Source of the DNA: Tractidigestivibacter montrealensis
GTDB taxonomy: Bacteria > Actinomycetota > Coriobacteriia > Coriobacteriales > Atopobiaceae
Assembly: GCF_024741235.1 (NCBI RefSeq)
Contig: NZ_JANSKA010000003.1
Location: forward strand, 1-64,000
Length of the DNA: 64,000 nucleotides
Reading direction: 5' to 3'
Made by a program: the position numbers and the translations under genes. Shown here one piece after another: positions 7,428 to 16,109 of this stretch. The notes below the pieces were generated by a model, which saw only the letters and a list, made by a program, of their open reading frames with translations, made no database searches and was not told the DNA's origin. Position 1 is the first letter of the stretch. Each line of letters begins with the position of its first letter.

Positions 7428-9517
7428 GATGCCTCCAAGAGGTCATCGAGCCTGATGGTAAGGGGTATGGAGATGTCCGTCCCTGGAATGGTGAGCTCCG
7501 CCACAGTGATCTCTCCGTAGCCAAGGGAGTCTGCCGCCCAGACGCCCAGGGTCTTTGCCAAGTCGAACGAGCTTGCCCCAGGAGGCAGAGCCTCAATCAT
7601 CTGCCGCGCCTTGCCGGCCGCGTCATAGCCGGATTGGTCGAGCACACGAGTCCACCCCACCAGCGCGGGCTTCATGAGCCTCATGTCCACGGGTTCGAAG
7701 CCACAGGCGGCGATCGTCTCCTTGATCTTGCCACGCAGCCACGAGCCCACCGTCCCGCCAAACACGTTGTCGAGCCTGTCGAGAAAGTCCCCCACCGAGG
7801 CAGAGACCGAATCGTACCTTGAGCCATACCCCACGAGCAGGCGCCCCCAGAGCTCGCAGACGCCGTCGAAGGCACCTCCCAGCACCGAGCCCGTTCCCTG
7901 GGACGTGACTCCGTCAAAGAAGCTGGCGAGCACGTTGTTCTCGGCAGTCGACTCGTCTGGCGCCAGCGCCGCCGCCGAGACCGCAGACCCTGCGGGAAGC
8001 TCTCCCGAGGAGAGAAACGAGGCGGTGAGCTCGGTGGGAACGGTCGTCGCCTCCGTCCTGGAGACCACGGCAACGCAGCCCCAAGCTCCTGGCGGGCAGA
8101 TGCGCGGCCGCACGACCGAGAGCTGGTCCACGGCGCGCTTGAAAGAGCCGCGCGCGTCCTCTGCCTTGTCGCGTAGGTCCTTCTCGGCATCCGCCTGCTT
8201 GTTGCGCGCAGCCTCGTACTCCTTAGACGCCGCCACGACCTCGCGCCAGTAGTGCTCGAAGCCGTTATTCGTCGAGGTCGACGCAGCGGCAACCGCACCC
8301 ATGGCAGCAAGGTCCATGCCGCATGTCTCGCACCTCTTAACTGCCCCAGCGTCGAGGTCCTGGAGGGACGCGCGTCCCGCCGAGGAGCCCGTTGCGCCCG
8401 GACACGCAGTTGACGAGTGGAGCACCGTCCCCGCCTCCTCCCCGGTACAAGGCCAGAGGTCATCGGTGTAGAGGCTCGACGCCTTTGTTTCTTCGACGTT
8501 ATGCGGAAGGTCTGGCAGGTCGATCTGGACCGTACCGTCCTCATGCTCTGCGTAGGTTCCGTCTCGCACCTGCGCGAGCGCATAGTCGTAGAAGGCGGAC
8601 CGTGCCGCGGAGTTCGTAAGCTCCTCAACCGTAGAGTCGAGCGGCTTCTCCTGCACCGCACGTGTTGCGTAATAGGCACGTGCCCGCAGGAGGGGAACGC
8701 CAAACCCCCACCCCTCCGCGCTTGGATAGTGCGGGTTGTTCTCCCTCGCAAGGCCTGCAAGCGTAGTAGCGCGCTCCTCCAGGCAATAAGGGGTCCCACC
8801 GCAATCCGCTGTCCACCCACGCAAGCGCGCTTTGTCTGCCAGGGACTTTGCCGCGTCTACCTGCTGGGATAGCTCGCGAAGCTCTTCGGCGTCCTTGTCC
8901 ATCTCATCCGACGAGATCTCGACGGCAAGGGGCGAGAAGTCCGACTGCGAATCGGCAGGAAACGGGATGGCACAGCCAACGTACGGCAAGCCCTGCGCCC
9001 GCGCATTCTCCGCGACGCAGGCGGCGGAGTTGGCAACCACGACCGCGGGCAGGACCTTCTCAAGGCGCCCCAGGCCCTCCGACGCGCTTCTCGCGAAGTC
9101 CTGCCGGGCATCGAGGACCTTCCTTCCCGCATCGCAGACGCTTCCTCCAAAGGTCGCAGCGCCCGGTATGCACGAGAGTACCAGCCCCGCCCCAAAGACC
9201 GTGACGCCGAGAAGGCCAAGGCTGAGCACGCAGGCATCGAGGACCCGGGCAATGGTAACGTAGGCAGCCACGGAGTTTGCCCCGGCCATCGCTGCTGCAT
9301 CTGCCACAGGCTGGACCTCGTACGAGCGTGCCATCACCCACTCCGCAGATGCGGCCGCAAAGACGAGCGAGATGCTCACGAGCAGGGCAACCGCCACGGC
9401 AACCGTGGTGTACCCGCCCTCGTCGTCCAGGAAGAGCGAGAGGCCAAGGCGCAAGTTGCCCCACCTCGACGCCGTTCCGGACGCTGCTCCATTAGCCCCA
9501 TGCCGCAATCCAATCAC
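7424..9517 (-). CDS. TadG-like large pseudopilin with embedded Cys/His cassette
   Basis: About 697 residues from a GTG at 9517, preferred because GGGGGTGA lies five bases upstream; GTG at 9526 is an alternative. The N-terminus carries DDEGGYTTVAVAVALLVSISLVFAA, a TadE/TadG-like membrane anchor, then DAAAMAGANSVAAY, typical of TadG-like proteins, and a second hydrophobic stretch. A long extracellular region follows, with coiled-coil-like segments (YEAARNKQADAEKDLRDKAED). In its middle is an unusual motif, LHSSTACPGATG...RCETCGM, resembling H-x4-C...C-x2-C metal-site cassettes in other surface proteins. The role is pilus assembly or tip, by family and operon position. Confidence 0.75.
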   Translation of the reverse strand: MIGLRHGANGAASGTASRWGNLRLGLSLFLDDEGGYTTVAVAVALLVSISLVFAAASAEWVMARSYEVQPVADAAAMAGANSVAAYVTIARVLDACVLSLGLLGVTVFGAGLVLSCIPGAATFGGSVCDAGRKVLDARQDFARSASEGLGRLEKVLPAVVVANSAACVAENARAQGLPYVGCAIPFPADSQSDFSPLAVEISSDEMDKDAEELRELSQQVDAAKSLADKARLRGWTADCGGTPYCLEERATTLAGLARENNPHYPSAEGWGFGVPLLRARAYYATRAVQEKPLDSTVEELTNSAARSAFYDYALAQVRDGTYAEHEDGTVQIDLPDLPHNVEETKASSLYTDDLWPCTGEEAGTVLHSSTACPGATGSSAGRASLQDLDAGAVKRCETCGMDLAAMGAVAAASTSTNNGFEHYWREVVAASKEYEAARNKQADAEKDLRDKAEDARGSFKRAVDQLSVVRPRICPPGAWGCVAVVSRTEATTVPTELTASFLSSGELPAGSAVSAAALAPDESTAENNVLASFFDGVTSQGTGSVLGGAFDGVCELWGRLLVGYGSRYDSVSASVGDFLDRLDNVFGGTVGSWLRGKIKETIAACGFEPVDMRLMKPALVGWTRVLDQSGYDAAGKARQMIEALPPGASSFDLAKTLGVWAADSLGYGEITVAELTIPGTDISIPLTIRLDDLLEAS

Positions 9518-9983
9518 CGTAGTCACCCCCAACCCACTCGGCTCGCACGCTTCGCTCGACCTTGGCCGAGAGAAGCACGCCCTCGCCATCCATCTGTCCA
9601 ACCAGCCCCGCCGTCACCCCCATCAGCGGTAACGGCCGGGCATGGCCCACAACGCAGACGCGTACGCGATTCCCGTCCTGCTCGACGGAAACGTCCCAGG
9701 CGTCGGCTCCTCCCTCGTGGAAGCAGGCAACGTCCGGCACGGCCCCGAGCCTCCGTCTCACGTAGGAGTCGACGAGAGACACCGCCTCGTCGTACGTTGC
9801 GGTCGTGGCAAGCCGCGCCCCCTCGGCAGCTGCCCCGCTCATGACCGCACGCGTGTAGAGGAGCATTGCCGGCTGGAGGAGAAGCGCGAGCACAACCATC
9901 ACCGTGGGGATGAGCACGGCAGCCTCGACCGTTGCCTGTCCCTCCTCGCCTGCGCGGGTTGCCCGCCATCGACTCCGCCCCAT
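9492..9983 (-). CDS. TadE-like minor pseudopilin (second)
   Basis: 163 residues from the ATG at 9983, one base after the upstream stop; the longer frame merely reads through the preceding genes. The leader MGRSRWRATRAGEEG ends in Gly, followed by QATVEAAVLIPTVMVVLALLLQ: Glu at +5 and a hydrophobic helix, as in TadE. The C-terminal part has two Cys (DVACFHEGG, RVRVCVVG) that could form a disulphide. It overlaps the TadG-like gene by about 26 bp. Confidence 0.8.
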   Translation of the reverse strand: MGRSRWRATRAGEEGQATVEAAVLIPTVMVVLALLLQPAMLLYTRAVMSGAAAEGARLATTATYDEAVSLVDSYVRRRLGAVPDVACFHEGGADAWDVSVEQDGNRVRVCVVGHARPLPLMGVTAGLVGQMDGEGVLLSAKVERSVRAEWVGGDYGDWIAAWG

Positions 9984-9984
9984 C

Positions 9985-10215
9985 TCAGAATCCCAGGAGG
10001 TCCTGGAGCCAGGCGAGCGTCCCGCCCGAGGCCTGGTGCGTTGCCGCATCTGTTGCCATTCGCACGAGGGTCCCGTCACGTGCCGCATGCCATACGAGCC
10101 CCAGAGCAGCGACCATTGAGAGGAACGCCACCAGCACCAGCGCATACTCGAGCGTGGACTGCCCGGAGCCCCCGGCTAGCCACCAAGGCCAAGCTCGCCC
10201 AGGGATGCCTCCCAC
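9985..10215 (-). CDS. Short Flp/TadE-like pseudopilin (first)
   Basis: About 76 residues if it starts at the GTG at 10215, inside the end of the upstream gene. No start has a strong ribosome site, so the N-terminus is uncertain. The core GGSGQSTLEYALVLVAFLSMVAALGLVWHAARDGTLV has the Flp-type signature: Gly, then QSTLEY with Glu at +5 and Tyr next, then a membrane helix. The Glu-Tyr pair is characteristic of Flp pilins, so this could be a second, minor Flp subunit rather than a true TadE protein. Confidence 0.7.
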   Translation of the reverse strand: MGGIPGRAWPWWLAGGSGQSTLEYALVLVAFLSMVAALGLVWHAARDGTLVRMATDAATHQASGGTLAWLQDLLGF

Positions 10216-10658
10216 TCCGCAGCATCCATGTGCATGACCTTGGTCTCGCTCGTCCCGCCGCCTGCGCTCTGAACTATGCACACGTCGACCCATCCCGATC
10301 CCTCCACAACCATGCTCCAGACCCGGCCCGAAAGGTCGAGGTACCCAGACCTCACGAGCACGCAGTCACCTCGCTGCTCGTACTGGCACGCAAGCTCGGT
10401 TGCCGCCTCTGGCACGCCGTTGGCAGCAGTGGCCGTGCCGGCATCCTCCTCGCCCGCTGCGGCATCCCCGGACAAGGAAACAGGCTTGCCCTCAATCGCC
10501 TCGCCAGGGCTTGTGTTCAAGCGCTCCTCGCCAGTTGCAGCTGCACCCGTGGCGGGCGACGGACCGCCCGTCTGCCAGCGGCCAGAAAGCACTGCCACGC
10601 ACGCTGCCAGCGCGCAGACAACCACCGCGGTGACAAGAGCAGCGCGTCTTTTTCTCAC
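10176..10658 (-). CDS. Single-pass membrane protein in the Tad operon, function unknown
   Basis: 160 residues from the GTG at 10658, which overlaps the flp stop (GTGA). The N-terminus is short and basic (VRKRRAALV), followed by one membrane helix (TAVVVCALAACVAVLSG), a low-complexity Gly/Ala/Thr/Glu linker of about 60 residues and a compact C-terminal region with two Cys (LACQYEQRGDCVLV) and a third later (VDVCIVQ). The layout suggests an extracytoplasmic accessory protein between the pilin and the pseudopilins. I do not recognise a family. Confidence 0.7.
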   Translation of the reverse strand: MRKRRAALVTAVVVCALAACVAVLSGRWQTGGPSPATGAAATGEERLNTSPGEAIEGKPVSLSGDAAAGEEDAGTATAANGVPEAATELACQYEQRGDCVLVRSGYLDLSGRVWSMVVEGSGWVDVCIVQSAGGGTSETKVMHMDAAEWEASLGELGLGG

Positions 10659-10852
10659 AGCGAGTTGATGCCGTCCGCTATGGCACTCCACAGCTGCGAG
10701 ACCCGCTCGCGGAATGCCAGGATGGCTACGATGGCAATCACCACCAGGACCCCAACGAGAATCGCGTACTCCGTGGTGCCCTGCCCGCGATTGTCGCGGA
10801 GGGTGCCTGCGGCCACCTTGCGAACCTCTCGACCCATGCTTTCCCATGTCAT
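10655..10852 (-). CDS. flp: Flp major pilin
   Basis: 65 residues from the ATG at 10852, with AAGGAG six bases upstream. The N-terminal leader of about 24 residues ends RDNRG, then QGTTEYAILVGVLVVIAIVAILAF: the classical Flp signature with Gly at -1, Glu at +5 and Tyr at +6, and a long hydrophobic helix. The short C-terminus (RERVSQLWSAIADGINSL) is also normal. It is the likely structural subunit of the Flp/Tad pilus made by this operon, processed by a prepilin peptidase encoded elsewhere. Confidence 0.9.
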   Translation of the reverse strand: MTWESMGREVRKVAAGTLRDNRGQGTTEYAILVGVLVVIAIVAILAFRERVSQLWSAIADGINSL

Positions 10853-10880
10853 GTGACGCTCCTTTCCCTCGCACCGCCGT

Positions 10881-11534
10881 CTACCTTCCAAACGAGGCCG
10901 CCGAGGCAAGCAGCGGCCCCAGAATCGCGAGAAGCATGGCCGGCACAACCAGGACGCCCAGGGGAATGAGCATCTTGACCGGCGCCTTCTCGATCTCCTC
11001 CTCCACCTGCGCCCGCTGTTCGTCGCGGATGGCCTTCGCCTGCACCTCCAGCGCAGACGCGAGCGGCGAGCCAAAGTCGAGCGACTCTCCCACGACCGTG
11101 GCAAAGCGCGCCAACGCGTCAACCCCCAGCTCGCAGGCCATGGCCTCGAGCGCCCCCTCCCTGCTTGTGACGCCCATCCTCCAGCTGAGCATGGCCTCCG
11201 AGAACGCCTGTGAGAGCTCCGTCTGATAGCGGTCGCAGTAGAGCGAGAGCGACGCATCAAACGAGAGACCTGCCGAGAGCCCCAGCGTGAGGACGTCGAT
11301 CAGCGTGGGCATCTCGCGCAGGCAGGCAGTCCTCCTGCGCGCAAGACGTTCTCGCTCCCTCGCCTGGCGTACGGCGGGAATGCCCCGAATCGCCTCTCGC
11401 ACCTTGGCCACGCATCTTTCGATACCCTCGCCCAATGCCGCACCCTGGGCGTGGCCACCAGTCCCGCTCACCACCAACAGCCCCGCCAGGACCGCGCTGG
11501 ACGCGCTTGCCGCAATGAGCGCGACGCCAACCAT
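10881..11534 (-). CDS. tadC: TadC, type II secretion F-domain platform protein
   Basis: 217 residues from the ATG at 11534, overlapping the tadB stop (TGATG). The type II secretion F domain is visible: MPTLIDVLTLGLSAGLSFDASLSLY near residue 85, VGESLDFGSPLASALEVQAKAIRDEQR, and a C-terminal membrane pair (KMLIPLGVLVVPAMLLAILGP). TadB and TadC form the inner-membrane platform on which TadA acts. It is short for a TadC, mainly at the N-terminus, where one membrane segment (ALIAASASSAVLAGLLVV) is kept. Confidence 0.85.
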   Translation of the reverse strand: MVGVALIAASASSAVLAGLLVVSGTGGHAQGAALGEGIERCVAKVREAIRGIPAVRQARERERLARRRTACLREMPTLIDVLTLGLSAGLSFDASLSLYCDRYQTELSQAFSEAMLSWRMGVTSREGALEAMACELGVDALARFATVVGESLDFGSPLASALEVQAKAIRDEQRAQVEEEIEKAPVKMLIPLGVLVVPAMLLAILGPLLASAASFGR

Positions 11535-12475
11535 CAGAGCACCGCCCTCATGAGGCGCCTGATGACAAGGACCGCAAACGCGTCGAGCGCGGCCGCCAAG
11601 GCAACGGAGCCAAGCCCAACGGGCGAGAGCAGGCCCCGCTGGAAGTCGGGCGAGATGACGGCGAGAAGCGCCACCATGAGAAACGGCAGGCTGCACACGA
11701 TGCGGGCAGAGAGGCGCACCTGCGCCGTCTTAACCTCAAGCTCCCGCTCGAACTCGCCCTGCCGCTCGACAAGCGAGGCAGACCGCGCGAGCAGATCACG
11801 CAGCGGACTCCCCGTGCGATGCGAGATCACGAGCGCCGTGGTGAGAAGCCCCATCCCCGGCGCGTCGAGCGTACGGGAAAGCGACTCAAGCGCGTCCTCG
11901 GTCGATACGCCACAGCGAAGCCCCAGCGACGCAGATGCAAAGCCCGCAGAGACCGGCCCATGACCGTGCGACCCCACATACTCGATGGCCTGGGCCAGTG
12001 TCTGGCCAGTGCCAAGCGCCACGGAGAGTGTCCGGAACACGCCAGGCATCTCCTGCGAAATATCGTGCACACGACGCCGGTCACGCGAAGAGCGCCACGT
12101 GGCCAGGGCAACCCTCTCTACACAGGCAAGAACGAACGCCGAAACAAGCGAGAGGAAAAGCAGACCTCCCACGCAGGTAATCCCCGCACCAGCGACAAGC
12201 AGCGCAGCACACGCAGACTCCCTCCTCAAGCCCGGCCTGCCCTCATGCGGGAGCGCGGCAAGGGCATCCGACGCCTGTCTCCAGTCCTCGCTCTCGAGAA
12301 GTGCGGCCACCACCTCGCTGCGCCCCAATGACTCAAGGCGCCTGCCTGCCCAGCGCTCGCACGCACGGAGCGCTCGTGACGCCAGGGTCCTGGCCCCACG
12401 CTCACCGCTTGCGATGAGTACCCGCACGGCCGCAAACGCGCAGCCGGCAGCCATCAGCAGAAGGAAGACCTCCAT
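11534..12475 (-). CDS. tadB: TadB, type II secretion F-domain platform protein
   Basis: 313 residues from the ATG at 12475, with GGTGGAG just upstream; it overlaps tadA by 22 bp. N-terminal membrane segment, then a soluble stretch, paired helices (ACAALLVAGAGITCVGGLLFLSLVSAFVLA), the F domain (EMPGVFRTLSVALGTGQTLAQAIEYVG; LISHRTG-type loop as ALVISHRTGSPLRDLLARSA) and two C-terminal helices. It is the partner of TadC in the pilus assembly platform. Confidence 0.85.
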   Translation of the reverse strand: MEVFLLLMAAGCAFAAVRVLIASGERGARTLASRALRACERWAGRRLESLGRSEVVAALLESEDWRQASDALAALPHEGRPGLRRESACAALLVAGAGITCVGGLLFLSLVSAFVLACVERVALATWRSSRDRRRVHDISQEMPGVFRTLSVALGTGQTLAQAIEYVGSHGHGPVSAGFASASLGLRCGVSTEDALESLSRTLDAPGMGLLTTALVISHRTGSPLRDLLARSASLVERQGEFERELEVKTAQVRLSARIVCSLPFLMVALLAVISPDFQRGLLSPVGLGSVALAAALDAFAVLVIRRLMRAVL

Positions 12476-13779
12476 CGCTCCACCTCGCCTTCGTCGAGAA
12501 TCCCGTCGCACACCGCCTGCTCCACAAACGCCGGCTCACGAACGAGCTTCCAGGAGCGCTCTGCCACGTCGAACGAAACGCACTCGGCGAGGTCCACCGA
12601 CTTTGCCCTGCTCGACCACCCGACCTCGTGCGTCGTAGTGATGTATCGCGCCCCGTCCGGCGCGCGACGCGACATCACGATGAGGTCGAGCGCCGAGGCA
12701 ATCTGCTCCTCGATGATGTCGGCAGGCAGGTCCATCCCAAAGCGCGCCATGAGCACCAGGCGAAGCACGGCCTCCTCGGCGGTACCGGCATGCAGCGTGG
12801 TCATCGAGCCATCGTGCCCCGTTGTCATTGCGGCAAGCATGTCGACGCATTCCTCGCCGCGTACCTCCCCCACCACGATGCGGTCTGGTCGCATGCGCAG
12901 AGAGTTCTTGACCAAGTCTCGAATCGTGACCTCGCCGGACCCCTCAATCGAAGCGCCCCTAGCCTCGAGGCTCACTACGTCCGGGTGCGCGTCAAAGCGC
13001 AGCTCGGCAGAGTCCTCTATGGTCACGATCCTCTCGCCAGGGTCAATCTCGCACGAGAGCGCGTTTAGGAGCGTGGTCTTGCCCGACCCAGTGCCACCGG
13101 CAACGGCTATTCCCCTTCGCGTTCTCACTGCCCAGCGCAGCAGCTGCGCGTACCATTCGGGCAGCGAGCCAAGTTCGACAAGCGCGTCCAGTGACGTGAT
13201 GCGATTGGAGAATCTTCTGATGGTGACCACCGGCCCACCTATGGCAACTGAGTCCGCCACTGCGTTCACACGGTCGCCGTTGGCAAGCCGCGCGTTCACG
13301 ATGGGGCAGCTCCTGTCGAGTCTTCGCCCCAGGGGCGCCAGAATCCGATCGATCACGATCATGATCTGCTCGGGCGAGTCGAACACAGCGGGTGCCGAGA
13401 AGACCTCTCCTCCGCGCTCGTAGAAGAGCGCATCGCAGCCGTTGATCATAATCTCGGAGACATCCTCGTCCTCAAGAAGCGGCTGGATGGGGCCAAGACC
13501 GCAGATCTCGTCCGTCACCTGACGCACGAGACGCGCCACGTCGTCATGCGTCAGACCCTCGTATCCCCCGGTATTGATGATTGCGTTGCACGTCACGGCA
13601 AGCGCCGAGCGCACCTGGGTCACATCGCCCGTGGAGAGCATCGAGGCAATGGTTGCAAGCCCTAGCCGCTCGACCAGGGCGCTCTTGAGGCTCAGCCGCT
13701 GCCGGCGAAGGTCGCGCCCCTCCGTTGCGGTGGCTCCTCTCCGCGTCTCCTCCTCTCGGACCATCTCGAGCACAGACAC
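12454..13779 (-). CDS. tadA: TadA/CpaF secretion ATPase
   Basis: 441 residues, normal for TadA. The GTG at 13779 directly follows the upstream TAG, with GGGAGG eight bases before it. Recognisable parts are LVRQVTDEICGLGPIQPLLEDEDVSEIMING near residue 90, Walker A GGTGSGKTT near 225, the Asp box (TIEDSAELRF), Walker B/His box region (MRPDRIVVGEVRGEE, MTTGHDGSMTTLHAG) and LVLMARFGMDLP. It is a hexameric ATPase that powers pilin assembly, acting with TadB/TadC at the membrane. Very high confidence as a CpaF-type ATPase. Confidence 0.95.
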   Translation of the reverse strand: MSVLEMVREEETRRGATATEGRDLRRQRLSLKSALVERLGLATIASMLSTGDVTQVRSALAVTCNAIINTGGYEGLTHDDVARLVRQVTDEICGLGPIQPLLEDEDVSEIMINGCDALFYERGGEVFSAPAVFDSPEQIMIVIDRILAPLGRRLDRSCPIVNARLANGDRVNAVADSVAIGGPVVTIRRFSNRITSLDALVELGSLPEWYAQLLRWAVRTRRGIAVAGGTGSGKTTLLNALSCEIDPGERIVTIEDSAELRFDAHPDVVSLEARGASIEGSGEVTIRDLVKNSLRMRPDRIVVGEVRGEECVDMLAAMTTGHDGSMTTLHAGTAEEAVLRLVLMARFGMDLPADIIEEQIASALDLIVMSRRAPDGARYITTTHEVGWSSRAKSVDLAECVSFDVAERSWKLVREPAFVEQAVCDGILDEGEVERWRSSFC

Positions 13780-15045
13780 CTAGACCGCCTCCCTCCTCCG
13801 CCGGAACAGGCCCTTGCGCCGCGGGGCAAGCCCCTGGACAGCACGTTGCGCCGCCTCCGCTTCCGGGAGAGACCCAAGCTCCAGGAGGAGTTGGGCCAGG
13901 CAGGCGGCAACGGACTCCGCAAACGGCGAGCCCACCTCCAAAAGCCCTGCCGCATCCCCATACCCCAGGTAGTCGGCGACCTCCTCCCCACCATCGAGCG
14001 CCGTGAACGCACGCGCCGCCTCGAGTCCCACCTCTGCCCTGCCCAGCGCCGGATCCGTCCTGTCCCGCACGTCCACGCGATTCTCAAGCCTGGCCATGCG
14101 CGTCCGAGCAACGCCCAGCCGCACGGCAAGGCCGCTCGTGCGGGCAAGAGCCGCAAGCGACCCGGGCCTGCTGTCGTGGACGAGGACCACGCGGTCGCTC
14201 TCGCGCACGGCAAGCGCCACTGCCTCGGAGAACGTAGGAGACGTGTCGACAAGCACGAGGTCGGCACCAAGCGCAAGGGTGCCAAGCAGCTCTGGGACCA
14301 TCCCCGAGACAAGTTCGGAGGTCTCCGGGCGCTCGCATGGTCCCCATACGCGGATCCGCTCGCCGCACGGCGTGCCTAGCCTCCCCAGACGCTCGGCATC
14401 CCCAAGGTCTTCTGCCGAGAGGCGCGAGAGGTCCGTCCCACGCGCAAGCCCGAGCATCGCATAGAGGTTCCCACAGGAGAGGTCCAGGTCAACCACCTCC
14501 ACTCGCATGCCCCACGAGGCAGCGGCCACCGCAGCGCACGCCACGACGGACGTCTTGCCAACGCCACCCCTTCCCGAGCAGAACGAGAGTATGGGCGCGC
14601 GGGTCCCCTCGGACGCCAACGCCGGCCCCGGAGCAACCGAGATGCGACCCCCATCGCTTTTTGGCAGGGGCTCCGGAACCGGCGCGACGTCCATATCCGC
14701 AGACGGTGCAGAGGACACGCCGTCCAGGTCAATGACAAGGTCGATGCCCGCCCTCGCGGCGCGGGACCTAAGCGATCCAGAGGGCGACCTCACCGCAAGC
14801 ACGACCTTCTCGGCGTGACCGTCGGACACAATGGCGGCCGCAAGGTTAACGTCCGAGACGCCGCTCTTGGAGAGGCCGATAAGAGCAGACCTCTCCCCGC
14901 TTCCGCACGCAGCCATGCGTCGCCGCAGCTCACCGGCATCCTGGGCAAACTCGCACTCCGCCAAGCCGTCTATCTCCTTGAGCGCCTTGACCATCCCGGC
15001 GCGCTCCTCCTTTGGGCACAGCACGCTCCACGCATGTCCCATCAC
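13780..15045 (-). CDS. tadZ: TadZ/CpaE-like localisation ATPase
   Basis: 421 residues from the GTG at 15045, overlapping the upstream stop (GTGA); the ATG at 15042 is equally possible. Residues 1-110 form a receiver-like N-domain without the phosphoacceptor pattern (GHAWSVLCPKEERAGM). The MinD/ParA-type ATPase domain starts near 145: ILSFCSGRGGVGKTSVVACAAVAAA (deviant Walker A), VEVVDLDLSCGNLYAMLG, ADLVLVDTSPTFSEAVALA. CpaE/TadZ proteins place the pilus machinery at a cell pole. The C-terminus is basic (RRKGLFRRRREAV), as often seen for membrane contact. Confidence 0.85.
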   Translation of the reverse strand: MMGHAWSVLCPKEERAGMVKALKEIDGLAECEFAQDAGELRRRMAACGSGERSALIGLSKSGVSDVNLAAAIVSDGHAEKVVLAVRSPSGSLRSRAARAGIDLVIDLDGVSSAPSADMDVAPVPEPLPKSDGGRISVAPGPALASEGTRAPILSFCSGRGGVGKTSVVACAAVAAASWGMRVEVVDLDLSCGNLYAMLGLARGTDLSRLSAEDLGDAERLGRLGTPCGERIRVWGPCERPETSELVSGMVPELLGTLALGADLVLVDTSPTFSEAVALAVRESDRVVLVHDSRPGSLAALARTSGLAVRLGVARTRMARLENRVDVRDRTDPALGRAEVGLEAARAFTALDGGEEVADYLGYGDAAGLLEVGSPFAESVAACLAQLLLELGSLPEAEAAQRAVQGLAPRRKGLFRRRREAV

Positions 15046-15737
15046 TCGCCCACCTCCTGGTCAACCTTTGTTGGCGCTGCGGGCACGCCCGCCTCAACGC
15101 CATCGACATCGCTTGCGGGAAGGCCAAACCGCAGGCTCCCCTCGGTCGACGCCGCCAGGACGCTCGACACGTCCGCCGGTGAAAGCGCAACGGTCATGAC
15201 CTGGGATCCCGATGCAAGCGTGCGCGACCCCTCGGGCATCGAGAGCACCGTTGCCTCCTTAGCAAGCACCGTGGCCGCGCCATCTGCCACGCGATAGGCA
15301 ACGAGCCTGTCACCCGCTACCACGCCCTCGCCTACGCCGAGCTTGTCTGCCATGGGAACAGAGACGGCAATCTTTCCCGGTGGCACCTCGACAGCGGCGC
15401 CCGTCTCCCTAAAGTTGAGCTGGGTGAGCGGCGCGCCGGAGGCAGCGGCAACCGTGATCTTCTTGCCAACGGCAGCATCCAGGTTCGTGATGGCACCCTC
15501 TGGTACCAGGTCAGAGACCCAGTCGCGCTTGGCAACATCCCCCGCCGAGACGACCTGGCCCTCCTCCAGCTGGGACGTGGCAACCACCAGGCTCACCACC
15601 TCGCCGCCGTAGCGCGTGAGCGTCTCCTGGCGGCGCGACTCCTCCTCCGCACGCACGCTCTCGCCGTATGCCAGGCACAGCACAACGGCGAGCAGTGCAA
15701 ACGCCCCAGAGAGCACGACCTTGAAGCGGCGTGACAT
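15042..15737 (-). CDS. cpaB: CpaB/RcpC-like protein, first gene of the Tad operon
   Basis: 231 residues from the ATG at 15737 with GGGGGAG upstream; an ATG six codons earlier is possible. An N-terminal membrane anchor (VVLSGAFALLAVVLCLAY) is followed by an SAF-type domain (VVATSQLEEGQVVSAGDVAKRDWVSDLVPEGAI, VGKKITVAAASGAPLT), and then a beta-rich region (GKIAVSVPMADKLGVGEGVVAGDRLVAY). This is the CpaB/RcpC arrangement; in diderms it helps the secretin, but no secretin is present here, so in this monoderm it probably acts in the wall space. It leads the operon. Confidence 0.8.
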   Translation of the reverse strand: MSRRFKVVLSGAFALLAVVLCLAYGESVRAEEESRRQETLTRYGGEVVSLVVATSQLEEGQVVSAGDVAKRDWVSDLVPEGAITNLDAAVGKKITVAAASGAPLTQLNFRETGAAVEVPPGKIAVSVPMADKLGVGEGVVAGDRLVAYRVADGAATVLAKEATVLSMPEGSRTLASGSQVMTVALSPADVSSVLAASTEGSLRFGLPASDVDGVEAGVPAAPTKVDQEVGE

Positions 15738-16109
15738 GGGCTCCCCCTTTCCCAACCTTCGTTCTTGGCTGAGAAAATTGTCCGGTGGGAGAAGCCCCGC
15801 GCCGCCATCCTTCCAAGAAAGAGCTACCAGGTACGGGCACCTCTCTTGCAGGAAGCTGTCACATCTTGTTGTTATCGCGGGAATTTTGCTATGAGAAATC
15901 GCGATTTACTGTTATTGCCTAGGCATGCCAGGAGCGCGCTCATCAAGGCCCTGCGGCCGCATTCGCGCAGCTCAGATGGCCCATATTTAAATGTGTAGGA
16001 ATTGTGTGCGCGCCTCGACAGCGCTCACATCAAAAATGCGCTGTTCTGCGCGTGCACGCTGCGTCACGCGGCGCCCGCCGCGTGCGCCCGCCGCGCTCAG
16101 CTGCCCCAG
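15738..16109. other. Intergenic region upstream of the Tad operon
   Basis: No gene seen. It must hold the minus-strand Tad promoter, but no clear -35/-10 pair stands out. A hairpin with CCAGGT near its centre lies at 15809-15855, a perfect 12-bp palindrome AAATCGCGATTT at 15896-15907 (possible operator), and a hairpin CACGCGGC/GCCGCGTG at 16065-16084 that may end rsgA transcription. Confidence 0.4.
15809..15855. repeat. Hairpin J, weak member of the CAGGT-centred set
   Basis: Imperfect arms CCTTCCAAGAAAGAG (15809-15823) and CTCTCTTGCAGGAAG (15841-15855), one arm carrying a small bulge. The sequence ACCAGGT (15826-15832) lies within three bases of the centre. Shorter than the clear members. 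Confidence 0.35.
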
